A DNA stretch of 64,000 nt from Heliobacterium mobile (GCF_009720735.1 NZ_WNKU01000003.1:124001-188000); one strand, 5' to 3'; counted from the first letter of the stretch, positions 9,905 to 20,093 are shown. The notes: generated by a model from the sequence alone, not told the origin. Made by a program: numbers and translations.

Positions 9905-9930
9905 ACGAGAGGTACTCCTCGTGCTATAAT
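9905..9930 (+). promoter_or_regulatory. Promoter with operator-like dyad for the flavoprotein
   Basis: TATAAT at 9925-9930 with an upstream TG (extended -10). An inverted repeat ACGAG-N8-CTCGT (9905-9922) lies just before it, where a repressor would block the -35 to -10 region. Confidence 0.45.
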
Positions 9931-9959
9931 TACTATTATTTCAGAGGAGTCGATTTTAT

Positions 9960-10424
9960 TTGTTCACTGAAATGCGTAGAAAAGACAAGCAACTTTCCGT
10001 AGCCGATAGCCTAAAAATTCTTACCGAAGGCGAATACGGGATTCTTTCAACGCTAAGCACAGATGGGTATCCCTATGGGGTACCCTTGAATTATGCTTAC
10101 GATAACGACAGTATTTATGTCCATTCGGCGGTAAATGGGTTAAAACTCGACAATATAGGGAATGAAAGCCGTGTTTCCTTTTGTGTAGTTGGTAACACCG
10201 AATTACTATCCAAGTCGTTTGATACGAATTACGAAAGCGTCATTGTCTTTGGTAAAGCCAAGATCGTCGATGGAGATGAAAAGGTACAAGGTTTGCTGGC
10301 ACTGGTAAAAAAATATTCCGCCGATTACATGGAATCTGGGAAAAAATACATCGAGAACTCTGGACATACTACGACTGTGGTAAAAATTGAAATCGAGCAT
10401 CTGACTGGTAAGGCCCAAAGATAA
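9960..10424 (+). CDS. Pyridoxamine 5'-phosphate oxidase-like flavoprotein (NimA-like)
   Basis: 154 aa from a TTG start; AGAGGAG lies about 10 nt upstream, while the next ATG (9972) is too far. The fold is the FMN-binding split barrel: MRRKDKQLS, then YGILSTLSTDGYPYGVPLNYAYDNDSIYVH-type strands and a C-terminal VVKIEIEHLTGKA. Relatives include NimA-type nitroimidazole reductases and small flavin-dependent oxidoreductases. The substrate cannot be deduced. It is a single-gene unit. Confidence 0.85.
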   Translation: MFTEMRRKDKQLSVADSLKILTEGEYGILSTLSTDGYPYGVPLNYAYDNDSIYVHSAVNGLKLDNIGNESRVSFCVVGNTELLSKSFDTNYESVIVFGKAKIVDGDEKVQGLLALVKKYSADYMESGKKYIENSGHTTTVVKIEIEHLTGKAQR

Positions 10425-10455
10425 ATCAGGCTTACCGGCAAAGTCAAACAGATCA

Positions 10456-10494
10456 AGAGCCTGTCCCAAGTACCTGGGACAGGCTCTTATTTTT
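10456..10494. terminator. Bidirectional terminator
   Basis: AGAGCCTGTCCCA pairs with TGGGACAGGCTCT, followed on the plus strand by a T-rich run. It separates the convergent flavoprotein and hydrogenase genes. Confidence 0.88.
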
Positions 10495-10500
10495 GTTTTC

Positions 10501-12000
10501 CTATTCGTGCTTATGTAGCGAAATCTGTCCTAAGTCTAAGGAGGAAAGGGCCTCGCCAATGGTTTGGGCCTTTGCCTCCTGGCTGTATGCTTCGAGCATT
10601 TGCTTTGACCGGCGCGAATGGTTTAAGGCAGAAGGCCCACCGAGACAGCCGCCGACGCAAGCCATGCCTTCGATGAAATTGCCCGGTGGGCGACCCACTT
10701 TTGCCATGCGAAGTGCTTTGATGATCTCTTCCGCCCCGTCACAACGATGAGGTTTGAGTTCCACAGTCACCCCAGCTTCCTTGAGCGCCTGTCCCATCGC
10801 TTCGGCAACACCGCCGCAGCGAGCGAAGCGGCGACCGAAAATTGAAGCCTGCTCCAACGGCTCATCATCACAACTGGCGAGATCGATCCCAGCCGCATCG
10901 AACATACCCAGCAGTTCTTCAAAAGTGATCGCCAGATCGATATCGCCCTGGCATTTAGGCAGCCCAATCTCCACTTTTTTGGCCATGCAAGGACCGATGA
11001 AGATCGTCTGAGCGCCGGGATACTTTTGTTTCACATACCGTCCAACAGCCACCATAGGCGACACAGACGTGGATACATTATCCTTCAGTTGGGGAAAGTG
11101 TTTCTCGATGATCGCCACAAAAGCGGGACAGCAGGAGTTCGTCAGGAACGAGCCGGCTTCCAGCTTCTCCGCCAGTTCCCGGGCTTCTGCCTCAAGGATC
11201 ATGTCCGCGCCCAAGGCCGCCTCATGGACCGCCGTAAAGCCGAGCTTTTTCAGTGCGCTGTTCACTTGACCAATGGTGATATCGGGGAACTGACTGGCCA
11301 CAGACGGCGCTAACACCGCATGGACGTTCCCCTTTTCCTGCCGCAACATCTTTACCGCATCGACGATACTAGAGGTGTCCGAGATCGCGCCAAAGGGACA
11401 ACTGATGGTGCAATGTCCGCAGGCGATACATTTTTGCGGATCGATGCGTGCGATTTTATCTTCATCATAGCGAATGGCGTCTACAGGACATGCTTTGATG
11501 CAGGGACGCTGCATATCGGTAATAGCACCGTAGGGGCAGACACGGTGACAGCGTCCGCATTCGATACACTTCTCTTGAATGATGACTGCTCGCCGATCGA
11601 TTTGAGCGATCGCATTGACCGGGCAGGCATCGATACATCGTTTGGTGATACATCCCCGGCAAGCGGGAGTGACGGAAAACCGGTTGACGGGACATTCATC
11701 ACAGGCGATGGAGATCACACGAATTCTCGGATCATCCCCAGCAGAGGGATCGTGTACGACTCCTCCTTCCGGCTCTTCACCGCAAGCCAGGCGGACACGC
11801 TCTGCCGAGACGGCTCTTTCCTTATAGACACAACAACGGTAGCGCGGCTTTTTTTCCTCGTTGATCAACGTCGGGATGAACTGCTTATTTTTCTCTAATG
11901 TGCCATCCATCGTCATCTTGGCCACATAATAAAAGACTTCATGACGTATCATCTGGACGGCTGTCTCATATTGGCGCTGCGTCAAAACTCTGAAATCCAT
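10501..12000 (-). CDS. Monomeric [FeFe] hydrogenase, group B type
   Basis: 499 aa from ATG 12000 (MDFRVLTQRQYE); GGGGG lies 8 nt upstream, and the upstream extension is not needed. The N-terminal third carries RYRCCVYKERA and an extra cysteine cluster (CDECPVNRF...CRGCITKRC), then two to three 4Fe-4S ferredoxin motifs (CIECGRCHRVCP, CIACGHCTISCP). The H-cluster motifs are TNSCCPAFV, IGPCMAKKVE and EGMACVGGCLGG. The form TSCCP/GPCxAKK rather than the group A sequence marks the group B family. It reduces protons or oxidises H2 with ferredoxin as the likely partner. It stands alone, without maturases nearby. Confidence 0.92.
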   Translation of the reverse strand: MDFRVLTQRQYETAVQMIRHEVFYYVAKMTMDGTLEKNKQFIPTLINEEKKPRYRCCVYKERAVSAERVRLACGEEPEGGVVHDPSAGDDPRIRVISIACDECPVNRFSVTPACRGCITKRCIDACPVNAIAQIDRRAVIIQEKCIECGRCHRVCPYGAITDMQRPCIKACPVDAIRYDEDKIARIDPQKCIACGHCTISCPFGAISDTSSIVDAVKMLRQEKGNVHAVLAPSVASQFPDITIGQVNSALKKLGFTAVHEAALGADMILEAEARELAEKLEAGSFLTNSCCPAFVAIIEKHFPQLKDNVSTSVSPMVAVGRYVKQKYPGAQTIFIGPCMAKKVEIGLPKCQGDIDLAITFEELLGMFDAAGIDLASCDDEPLEQASIFGRRFARCGGVAEAMGQALKEAGVTVELKPHRCDGAEEIIKALRMAKVGRPPGNFIEGMACVGGCLGGPSALNHSRRSKQMLEAYSQEAKAQTIGEALSSLDLGQISLHKHE

Positions 12001-12181
12001 TGCGAAGCCCCCTGTCCGATATCTTGCCAAAAGCAAGTATATACACTTTCGACACAATAATTAAAAAATCATGCAATAGGGGCGAAAGAAAAACCGCTAT
12101 TTTCAGACGGATTCTCATCTTAGGCGACTTTTTGCATTTTGCCTTCTATATACGCACAGCCACCTGTAAAGGAGTGTACCG

Positions 12182-12628
12182 ATGGAATTTCATATGCTCT
12201 GCGGCCTGCCGGGCAGTGGAAAATCGACTTTGGTAAACCGGCTCCAGGGATATGTTGTATCAACTGATAGCATCCGAAAGTTTCTCTGGCAAGATGAGGC
12301 CATCATATGCCACGACCAACTTGTTTTTGAGATAGCCCGTCAGATGATCGACTACATGCTCCCCCGAGGAAATACTGTCATTTTCGATGCCACCAATATG
12401 ACACGAAGAAACCGTAAACCCTTTATCCAGTTAGCCCATAAACACGGGGCCACTATTACGCTCCACTGGGTAAAAACCTCACTAGAAACGGCTCTAGCCC
12501 GAAACGCTTCTCGCGATCGGAAAGTACCCGTAGCTGTGATTCGTTCCATGAATAAACGTTTTCAACCTCCACGAAAAGATGAGACCATTGATCACATTGT
12601 AGAGTATGAGGAAGAGGGAATGGAATAA
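12182..12628 (+). CDS. Small P-loop kinase, polynucleotide 5'-kinase-like
   Basis: 148 aa. Walker A is GLPGSGKST at residues 8-16, followed by the TDSIRKFLW segment and VIFDATNMTRRNR, as in the phage T4 polynucleotide kinase / AAA_33 group. Arg residues in the ARNASRDRKVP stretch form the expected lid. It probably transfers phosphate from ATP to a nucleic acid 5' end or a small molecule; the substrate is not clear. AAAGGAG precedes the ATG. It is divergent from the hydrogenase. Confidence 0.82.
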   Translation: MEFHMLCGLPGSGKSTLVNRLQGYVVSTDSIRKFLWQDEAIICHDQLVFEIARQMIDYMLPRGNTVIFDATNMTRRNRKPFIQLAHKHGATITLHWVKTSLETALARNASRDRKVPVAVIRSMNKRFQPPRKDETIDHIVEYEEEGME

Positions 12629-12760
12629 AACTCAAGGCACGGTTATCATCAGCTTGTATTCGATAGTCACCGGTACGGCGCTTGTTGTATCGTAACGCCC
12701 ATAGTACTATCATGAAAATGGAAACAATCTTATGCTTAACTTTCAGGCAAAGCTAGAAAT

Positions 12761-12792
12761 CTGGCTGGATTCGTCGTCCGGCTAGTTTTTTT
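12761..12792 (+). terminator. Intrinsic terminator after the kinase
   Basis: CTGGCTGGA pairs with TCCGGCTAG and is followed by seven T. Confidence 0.78.
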
Positions 12793-12834
12793 AAGAGCAC
12801 CTAGGTTCACGATTACATTATGTAGGAGTTATCG

Positions 12835-13728
12835 ATGAAATTTAAAGCTAATTTACTGCTATTAATGACTGCATTCATCTGGGGCTTTGCCTTTGTCGCT
12901 CAGCGGGTAGGTATGGATTTTGTTGGCCCCTATACCTTTAACGGTGTACGATTTGCCTTGGGTGCAGCTTCGCTTTTACCGTTGATCTGGTATTTCCGCC
13001 GAGATTCTTCCACAAAAAAAATAACGCCTGAGGAAAATTCCCCAAAGGCGTGGAAGATCGGCATATTGGCGGGAACAGTCCTATTTATCGCTGCATCGCT
13101 ACAACAAATCGGACTTTTGTATACAACTGCCGGTAAAGCTGCTTTTATTACTTGCCTCTACATTGTACTGGTTCCATTGACAGGTCTGTTTATCGGTCAC
13201 CGGATTACAATGAATACTTGGGCAGGCTCCGTTCTATCGGCAGTTGGACTGTATTTTTTATGTGTAAAAAGTGACTTTACCGTTTCCTACGGCGACTTGC
13301 TGGAACTAATCGGTGCCGCTTTTTGGACGTTTCATATTTTGCTTATCGACCGGTATGCAGCAAAAATCGATAATCTAGTGCTGGCCTTTTGGCAGTTCAT
13401 AACATGTTCCGCTCTCAGCATGGTCGTAGCCCTAACGACAGAGGAAATCGTTCCTACCCTCCTGTTACAGGCAGCAGTACCTATCTTGTACGGTGGACTT
13501 TGCTCAGTTGGTATCGCTTATACACTCCAGATCATCGGACAAAAACATGCCGAGCCAACTCATGCGGCGATTATCATGAGTATGGAAACCGTCTTTGCAA
13601 CGTTGGGAGGATATCTCATCCTTGGGGAAATTCTTGGTCCACATGAGATCATAGGAATGGTACTCATGGCGGTAGGCATGTTGATAGCTCAGTTACATAG
13701 TTTTCAGATACAAAATCAAGAAAGTTGA
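12835..13728 (+). CDS. EamA/DMT-family transporter
   Basis: 297 aa with about ten membrane helices in two EamA repeats. The first repeat opens with the typical LMTAFIWGFAFVAQRVGM, and the second with LLELIGAAFWTFHILLIDRYA. The family exports or imports small metabolites such as amino acids; the substrate is not predictable. TAGGAG sits before the ATG. It converges on the methyltransferase gene with only 5 bp between stops. Confidence 0.9.
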   Translation: MKFKANLLLLMTAFIWGFAFVAQRVGMDFVGPYTFNGVRFALGAASLLPLIWYFRRDSSTKKITPEENSPKAWKIGILAGTVLFIAASLQQIGLLYTTAGKAAFITCLYIVLVPLTGLFIGHRITMNTWAGSVLSAVGLYFLCVKSDFTVSYGDLLELIGAAFWTFHILLIDRYAAKIDNLVLAFWQFITCSALSMVVALTTEEIVPTLLLQAAVPILYGGLCSVGIAYTLQIIGQKHAEPTHAAIIMSMETVFATLGGYLILGEILGPHEIIGMVLMAVGMLIAQLHSFQIQNQES

Positions 13729-13733
13729 GTTTA

Positions 13734-14351
13734 TTATTTGTCACCATAGGCAATAAAAATACTTATCTTCGCTTGAGATGTCCCGGATTCAGACATTGAA
13801 CAACAGTTATCGCCTATACAATCAACGCTCACGTTGTGTAATCCAGCATGACTCAGCCATAATTTTATGTCTTCTCGCCGAAAACCTAGCCACCGATCAA
13901 ATTGTTCAGTTCGAAGAAATTCAAAGTTATGTTCGTCTAAATCAGTAATAATCAATTTTCCACCCGGCTTCAGAATACGTACCATTTCTGTAATTGTCTC
14001 ACTCGGGCTATCCACGTGGTGAAGAAACATATTGGCAAAAACATAATCAACTGCGTTATTTTCAATGGGTAGTGCAGAAGCATCTCCTACACGGCAATCG
14101 ACTTTTTCCCCAAAACGAGATTTCAACTGTCGTAACATTTCCTCGGACTGATCTACGGCGATGACTTTTACACCCTTTTCTGTGAGACCATCCGTAACAT
14201 AGCCAGTTCCTGCCCCAATGTCCGCCGCCAGTTTACCTTTTACAAGATCGGCTATACAATAGGCTTTTTCACGAATCTTATCCGAAAAAAATTCCTGCCT
14301 CATATCATCCCATTTGTCCGCAACACGATCAAAATACTCTTTGCTCATCAC
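13734..14351 (-). CDS. Class I SAM-dependent methyltransferase
   Basis: 205 aa. The SAM site is LAADIGAGTGYVTDGL (about 39-54), with VDQSEEM, DASALP and ANMFLHHVDSP following the order of the UbiE/Methyltransf_11 fold. The C-terminal region carries a cysteine group, CIGDNCC, about 25 residues from the end. AGGAGG lies upstream of GTG 14351 and ATG 14348. The next gene upstream is a MarR regulator, and the two appear to form one unit. The cysteines in both proteins suggest a thiol-reactive or metalloid substrate; that is inference. Confidence 0.85.
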   Translation of the reverse strand: MMSKEYFDRVADKWDDMRQEFFSDKIREKAYCIADLVKGKLAADIGAGTGYVTDGLTEKGVKVIAVDQSEEMLRQLKSRFGEKVDCRVGDASALPIENNAVDYVFANMFLHHVDSPSETITEMVRILKPGGKLIITDLDEHNFEFLRTEQFDRWLGFRREDIKLWLSHAGLHNVSVDCIGDNCCSMSESGTSQAKISIFIAYGDK

Positions 14352-14394
14352 AACGAAACCTCCTAAACAACAAAATCTGAATCACCCGAAATAG

Positions 14395-14823
14395 TTATTG
14401 AAACGCTGTTAATAAGATTTGAAAACTATCAAGAATTTGCGCTCTTTTATCGTTCGGTATGCGCTCCCAAACCCCTTGAAAGTAATTGTTCATGGTTTCT
14501 TCTACGTGTTGGAAAACCTTATTTCCCGATTCCGTTAATTGAATCGTAACGTATCGTCGATCCCCCGGATCAAGCTCTCTTTGGACAAATCCATTATTCA
14601 CAAGATTGTTTACAGTCCTACTCATCGTACTGCTATCTAAACCGAGGCTATCGGCTAACAGATTTAGAGATACTTTTTTTCCTCTTCCGATTTCTACAAT
14701 CGCATGACACTGTGCAAAAGAAACCCCGCAGCAACCCATTTCGTTTTTTTCTAAAATACCTAACTTGCGCTCAAGCTGTCGGATGATTTCGCGCAATTCC
14801 TTGGCACTTACGCCATCTTCCAA
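14395..14823 (-). CDS. MarR-family regulator with Cys-Cys motif
   Basis: 142 aa from the TTG at 14823 (8 nt after AGGAG); an upstream GTG at 14832 overlaps the ribosome site. A winged helix (LADSLGLDSSTMSRTVNNLV, then DPGDRRYVTIQLTESG) is typical MarR. Before it sits the segment EMGCCGVSFAQCH with three cysteines and a histidine. Such a cluster could bind a metal(loid) or sense redox. It precedes the methyltransferase gene and probably represses the pair through the palindrome at 14901-14919. Confidence 0.87.
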   Translation of the reverse strand: MEDGVSAKELREIIRQLERKLGILEKNEMGCCGVSFAQCHAIVEIGRGKKVSLNLLADSLGLDSSTMSRTVNNLVNNGFVQRELDPGDRRYVTIQLTESGNKVFQHVEETMNNYFQGVWERIPNDKRAQILDSFQILLTAFQ

Positions 14824-14900
14824 TCCAATCACTCCTGCTCATGAAATCAAAATTCTTCCTCATCCAATAGGCTTACATCATATTCAAACCACAACAGAAG

Positions 14901-14919
14901 TAGTTGTGTGTTGCAACTA
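14901..14919. promoter_or_regulatory. Palindromic operator upstream of the MarR gene
   Basis: TAGTTG-N7-CAACTA forms a 19-bp dyad about 80 bp upstream of the MarR start, the size and place expected for MarR autoregulation. Confidence 0.55.
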
Positions 14920-15275
14920 TTTTATATGCCATGAATTGTCTTAACCATAACTTTATTTTCCCCAATAAAAGAGCTTACCCGCAAAACTCGCTCAATAACA
15001 AGAGAACGAGAATAGCCGAGCTTACGAAAAGAGGCTAGAGCAATTTTGCTAAGCCTCTAGTATTTGGTAAATATGCTTGGAATTGTTCCATCCCTTTTCC
15101 TATGAACTTCCTCCCTATTTCATGTTTATCTGACGGATGTTTCTCTGCCTACCCATTCACTTAGGATAAAAATATCCATTAATGGCTTTGACATGTTATA
15201 ATTCTTTTTAGATCAATCACCGTACCAGCTGTACAATTTTTCAATAAAGGAATCAGCATCAATGGAGGAATTTCG
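14920..15275. other. Divergent spacer with an orphan hairpin
   Basis: No convincing gene. A strong hairpin AGAGGCT..AGCAA / TTGCT..AGCCTCT at 15030-15058 is followed on the minus strand by TTTT, but no gene upstream of it on that strand needs a terminator. A TG-extended TATAAT at about 15197-15202 probably drives the stalk-domain gene. Confidence 0.4.
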
Positions 15276-16094
15276 ATGGAACGAAAAAAGCAATACAAAA
15301 AGTGGCTTATTCCAGCAATCACCACACTCATTGTTTCGTCTACAATAACTCCCACCTTCGCGGATGAAGGGATCTTTGTAAATGTTGATGGAAAACCGAT
15401 CTTTTTCGACGTTCAGCCCACTGTCATCGAAGGACGCACGATGGTTCCGCTGCGAGGGATTTTTGAATCGCTCGGCGCGAAGTTAGCATGGGATCAGTCC
15501 ACCAGTACGGTCAAAGCCACCAAAGAAAGCATCTCGATTTCCTTACCGGTCGGTAGTCGTGAAGCCGTCGTCAATAACCGAACTCTTCACTTGGATGTTC
15601 CCGCAACCATTATTGAGGGAAGAACGATGGTGCCCGCCCGATTTGTTGCCGAAAGCCTGGGTTGCTCCGTCGAGTGGGATGGGAATACCAGTACAGTGAA
15701 TATTTTCAGGGATTCTTCCGTAAATCATTCACCCAATCAGAAGACTGAGCCGTCTGTGTCAAATGGGTCGTCATCGACCGAAGAGCCCGCCGCATTGGAG
15801 TCAATTGAACAATTAAAACAAGCGATGGAATACTACCCTGAACAAGCGGATACTTACGCCTTCAATATCGCTGCACAGTATTACGAGGTAGGCCACTATG
15901 ACGAGGGGACAAAATACATCTTCATGGCGGTCAATGCAAAAAAACAAAAGCAGGAGAGTCTATATAGCACATTCTCGTCTGCGGCCCAAATGCTTTTCAA
16001 TCACGGGCAGGTGGAAAGAGCCAACCAATTACTCGATGACGCGATAGCGATGGATTCGGAAAATACGTTACCCTATCAAATGATGAAAAAGTAA
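15276..16094 (+). CDS. Secreted copper-amine-oxidase-N stalk-domain protein with TPR-like tail
   Basis: 272 aa. Signal peptide 1-29 ends at PTFA. Two stalk repeats follow (about 33-145), each with the EGRTMVP motif (VIEGRTMVPLRGIFESLGA and IIEGRTMVPARFVAESLG). A Ser/Asn/Glu-rich linker leads to a helical TPR-like region (about 175-272; EYYPEQADTYAFNIAAQYYE and NHGQVERANQLLDDA). The stalk domains probably bind the wall or display the TPR part for protein contacts. GGAGG precedes the ATG. The function is not known. Confidence 0.85.
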   Translation: MERKKQYKKWLIPAITTLIVSSTITPTFADEGIFVNVDGKPIFFDVQPTVIEGRTMVPLRGIFESLGAKLAWDQSTSTVKATKESISISLPVGSREAVVNNRTLHLDVPATIIEGRTMVPARFVAESLGCSVEWDGNTSTVNIFRDSSVNHSPNQKTEPSVSNGSSSTEEPAALESIEQLKQAMEYYPEQADTYAFNIAAQYYEVGHYDEGTKYIFMAVNAKKQKQESLYSTFSSAAQMLFNHGQVERANQLLDDAIAMDSENTLPYQMMKK

Positions 16095-16117
16095 AATATT
16101 GATTTGAAAGATAAAAT

Positions 16118-16155
16118 GGCGTGCAAACTAGCAACAGTTTGACACGCCTTTTTTC
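16118..16155 (+). terminator. Terminator between convergent genes
   Basis: GGCGTGCAAACT pairs with AGTTTGACACGCC and is followed by TTTTTTC. Confidence 0.88.
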
Positions 16156-16167
16156 TTTTTTAGGCAA

Positions 16168-16821
16168 TCATTGTCTACCTGTGATTCTTGCACCTAATTC
16201 ATAAGCCCGTTCACAATCGAGGGGAAAGACTTCTTCCCGCCTTTTCGCTTTTTGTTCAGGATCGAAAAGGTCTGACACTACCTTTGAATAATCCGTAAAC
16301 TGATAGGTGTCATAGCTATAAAGATTCTCCACATCTCCGCCAAAGATCAATTTGAATGCCATTTCATGTTGACTAATCTGATGCTCGTATGCCATCTGTT
16401 TTGCCCATTCTTCTGGCACATTCATGGTATAGATAAAACCAACAGGGATCTTTTTCGGAAAGAGTGATCGAGCCTGGTTAGAATAAGCTAGAAAGGGAAA
16501 AAGTAATCGTTCGATAAATGATCTGAGTTCCCCCGATACACTGCCAAAGTACACGGGAGACCCGACGATAATCGCATCAACTTCCTCGACCTTTTTTAGA
16601 ATTGGCGCTAAATCGTCATTGACCGCACATTTCCCGTAGCTGTGACCGCCTATTGTCTTACAAGCAAAACAACTCATACATCCTTTAAAAGTAAGATCAT
16701 AAAGGTGAATTAACTCTGTTTCGGCACCTTTTGATGCTGCCCCTTCCAGAGATTTATTGAGTAACGTCGCTGTATTCCACTGCTTCCGTGGGCTTCCGTT
16801 AATTCCAAGTACCTTCATCAT
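16168..16821 (-). CDS. Flavodoxin-family NAD(P)H/FMN reductase with Cys cluster
   Basis: 217 aa. The FMN phosphate loop is GINGSPRKQWNT, and VGSPVYFGSVSGELRSFIERL is the second flavin-binding signature. Between them is GCMSCFACK...GKC, a CX2CX2CX10C arrangement like iron-sulfur flavoproteins. It may bind a 4Fe-4S cluster and pass electrons one at a time. GGAGGAGG lies before the two adjacent ATGs. It is a single gene, and its partner is unknown. Confidence 0.85.
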   Translation of the reverse strand: MMKVLGINGSPRKQWNTATLLNKSLEGAASKGAETELIHLYDLTFKGCMSCFACKTIGGHSYGKCAVNDDLAPILKKVEEVDAIIVGSPVYFGSVSGELRSFIERLLFPFLAYSNQARSLFPKKIPVGFIYTMNVPEEWAKQMAYEHQISQHEMAFKLIFGGDVENLYSYDTYQFTDYSKVVSDLFDPEQKAKRREEVFPLDCERAYELGARITGRQ

Positions 16822-16865
16822 AGTCCTCCTCCACCCTCATAATGGAAATAGTGTTCTGCGGGGAT

Positions 16866-17987
16866 TCAGTTAACCCCTTCCCACCACTGGGAAAAGCCTT
16901 GTTGCTCCTTATCGAGATATACCGGTTCTCCGATCATTGGCGTAAGAAGCCGGTAGTTTTTATTTTGACTGGCAAGCGTAATCCGTTTCAATGGATCATC
17001 CCAAGGATGGTTGGAAATCGCAAACTTTCCGGAATGGCCAGGTAATAAGGCCTTGGTTTTCAGTTCTTCAGCGGCCATTGCCACTTCTTCCGGCATCATG
17101 TGTATATTTGCCCAGCTCTTGTCATACTGACCATTTTCCAAGATTGCGAGGTCAAAACCGTTGAGCATTTCTCCGATTTGCTTGAAATGGGGACCATATC
17201 CGCTGTCACCACTGTAGAATATCCGACGTTGCGGGGTGACCAGTGCAAATCCAGCCCATAACGTCTTATCTCTAGTGAGCAGGCGTCCAGAAAAATGGCG
17301 AGCAGGCAGTACGTGGGCGGTAAAGTCTTTTTCTAATTCTAATGAGCTAAACCAGTCCCCCTCATGGATACGCTGTTTTTCAAATCCCCATTGTTCAAAA
17401 TAGGAACCGACACCTAAAGGGCAGATCACATTTTTAACTTTGGCTTTTAGCGCAGTCACTGTGGGATAATCTAAGTGATCCCAATGATCGTGAGAAATCA
17501 GCAAATAATCGATTTCCGGGATGTCATCTGCTGTGTATGGATTCGTTCCTTCAAATGCCTTATTCGCAAAAGAGACAGGTGCTGCGTAGGAACTAAATAC
17601 GGGATCAATGAGAATCCCTTTGCCGCCAAGTTGCATGTAGTACGAAGAGTGACCCAGCCAAATCACGGTATCTTTCCCTTTGTCCAAAGCCATCAGATCT
17701 GTTTTTATCGATGGAATCGGATCGGTCGGTCGCAGCCGTTCCTTTTTGGTAAAGAGAAACTCCCATAACGAGGAAGCAGAACTCTGTTCTCCGGTAAATT
17801 GAGGAGTGGGGATTAAATTCTGAAAACGGTTATCCAAGTAATGGGGAGAACTTTTAATTCTTTCAAGGTTCGAGCCGTCAGGCAATCGGCCAAACTTAGG
17901 ATGTTGCAAATAAAGACCGATACCTAGCAATAAAACGATAAGACCTAGGAGTGAAAAGAACAGCATTTTTCTTAACCAATCTTTCAT
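16866..17987 (-). CDS. Membrane-anchored metallo-beta-lactamase-fold hydrolase (NAPE-PLD/UlaG-like)
   Basis: 373 aa. An N-terminal membrane helix (about 8-28) is followed by HPKFGRLPDGSN, a typical opening of this group. The metal site motif HxHxDH is seen as SHDHWDHLD, with GHSSYYMQ, FYSGDSGYG and PGHSGKF completing the ligands. Relatives cleave phosphodiesters such as N-acyl-phosphatidylethanolamine, or lactones. It probably acts on the outer face of the membrane. The substrate is unproven. Confidence 0.88.
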   Translation of the reverse strand: MKDWLRKMLFFSLLGLIVLLLGIGLYLQHPKFGRLPDGSNLERIKSSPHYLDNRFQNLIPTPQFTGEQSSASSLWEFLFTKKERLRPTDPIPSIKTDLMALDKGKDTVIWLGHSSYYMQLGGKGILIDPVFSSYAAPVSFANKAFEGTNPYTADDIPEIDYLLISHDHWDHLDYPTVTALKAKVKNVICPLGVGSYFEQWGFEKQRIHEGDWFSSLELEKDFTAHVLPARHFSGRLLTRDKTLWAGFALVTPQRRIFYSGDSGYGPHFKQIGEMLNGFDLAILENGQYDKSWANIHMMPEEVAMAAEELKTKALLPGHSGKFAISNHPWDDPLKRITLASQNKNYRLLTPMIGEPVYLDKEQQGFSQWWEGVN

Positions 17988-18098
17988 ATAATTCTCCGAA
18001 AATCCGATTTTGGACTACACTTTTATAAAAGTAGCAAACCAAGTGCTCTTGGCGACTTGGTTTACTATCGATACGTTCAATGACCACAACGTATGATT

Positions 18099-19100
<1,002 letters not shown>

Positions 19101-19141
19101 TGTAACTCTCCATTTCCTTAATTGTTTTTGAGCGCTCATAG

Positions 19142-19528
19142 CTAATGTTCCGGCCTTCTCAATTCTTTTTCTTTTTTGACGATCGCCTGTTCATATACTG
19201 CAATTTTATAATCTAGGCGCTCCAGCGTTTTCTTCATATCTTCGATTCTTGTGATAAGTTGTTTACGCTGTTCGATAAAAAGTTCTTTTCTTGCTTCAAT
19301 CGTTTCGTCGCCCTGTTGGAATAATGCAACATACTCAATCAATACTTCAATCGGTAGACCGGCACTGCGCATACATTTAATAAATTCGACCCACTTACAA
19401 TCTTCTTCGGTGTAATCCCGGATTCCGTTTTTATTGCGGTTCACAGGAGGAATCAATCCGATGCGTTCATAATAGCGGAGTGTATCCTGTGAAATATCCA
19501 ATTTTTCACTGACTTCTGTAATTGTCAT
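19142..19528 (-). CDS. MerR-family regulator
   Basis: 128 aa. The N-terminal winged helix is [26 protein letters not shown], the sequence typical of the AdhR/NmlR branch. A long dimer helix follows ([29 protein letters not shown]). There is no C-terminal metal loop, so it is likely a carbonyl- or stress-responsive member. GGGAGGT precedes the ATG. It should bind the 20-bp palindrome at 19750-19769 and switch on its own operon. Confidence 0.92.
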   Translation of the reverse strand: MTITEVSEKLDISQDTLRYYERIGLIPPVNRNKNGIRDYTEEDCKWVEFIKCMRSAGLPIEVLIEYVALFQQGDETIEARKELFIEQRKQLITRIEDMKKTLERLDYKIAVYEQAIVKKEKELRRPEH

Positions 19529-19741
19529 CGGTTTTTACCTCCCGATATTCGGTCATCCAACGTTCGGACATCTTCAGGCAGGTCCGCCAATTCGAAAGGA
19601 TACGTTCGTCCGTACTACAAAACAATTAATTCATAATCCCGACTACCCATACCGATTTCTTCACCAGTGGCATTTGGATAGTACCGTCTATATAGGAACT
19701 CAAACCGTGAAAGAGCCAAGATTAGATTCACCTCAGAAAAT

Positions 19742-19772
19742 AGCATATCACTTGGAGTTAACTCCAAGTCAA
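19742..19772 (-). promoter_or_regulatory. MerR-type promoter with 19-bp spacer and perfect palindrome
   Basis: On the minus strand TTGACT (19767-19772) and TATGCT (19742-19747) are 19 bp apart, the overlong spacing that MerR proteins correct. Between them is the perfect 20-bp dyad ACTTGGAGTTAACTCCAAGT (19750-19769). The leader to the MerR ATG is about 205 nt. Confidence 0.85.
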
Positions 19773-19902
19773 GCGCAAAATAATAAACCTATTTACCTAC
19801 CAGCTTAATATTTACTAACTCACTGTGAATTCCTGTCCGAATTGAGAGACCCTATATTCCATATTTAGAAGTTACGACGATGTTATAAAACAAAAATTAA
19901 AA

Positions 19903-19945
19903 AGGACCGAACAAAGATCAATGTTCTTTGGACTGTCCTTTTTTT
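19903..19945. terminator. Bidirectional terminator
   Basis: AGGAC..GAACAAAGA pairs with TTCTTTG..GTCCT, flanked by A- and T-runs. It ends the minus-strand membrane-protein gene at 20094. Confidence 0.75.
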
Positions 19946-20093
19946 CATAAGACCTTATCTTCCGGGTTTTACTGTTCACAACTTAATACCGTAGATCCAC
20001 CTAATACATCCGTAAATAGACCAAAGGAGTGGGCTGACGTCCTTGAAAATGCTTGAAAACATTCATTTGAACCAGTAGGTTATGTCCTAACTG

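Noticed and set aside
15005-15130. A short minus-strand peptide (…GMEQFQAYLPNTRGLAKLL) ending in the orphan hairpin
   Set aside because: The ribosome site is badly spaced and there is no promoter or similarity I recognise; kept only as part of the spacer note.
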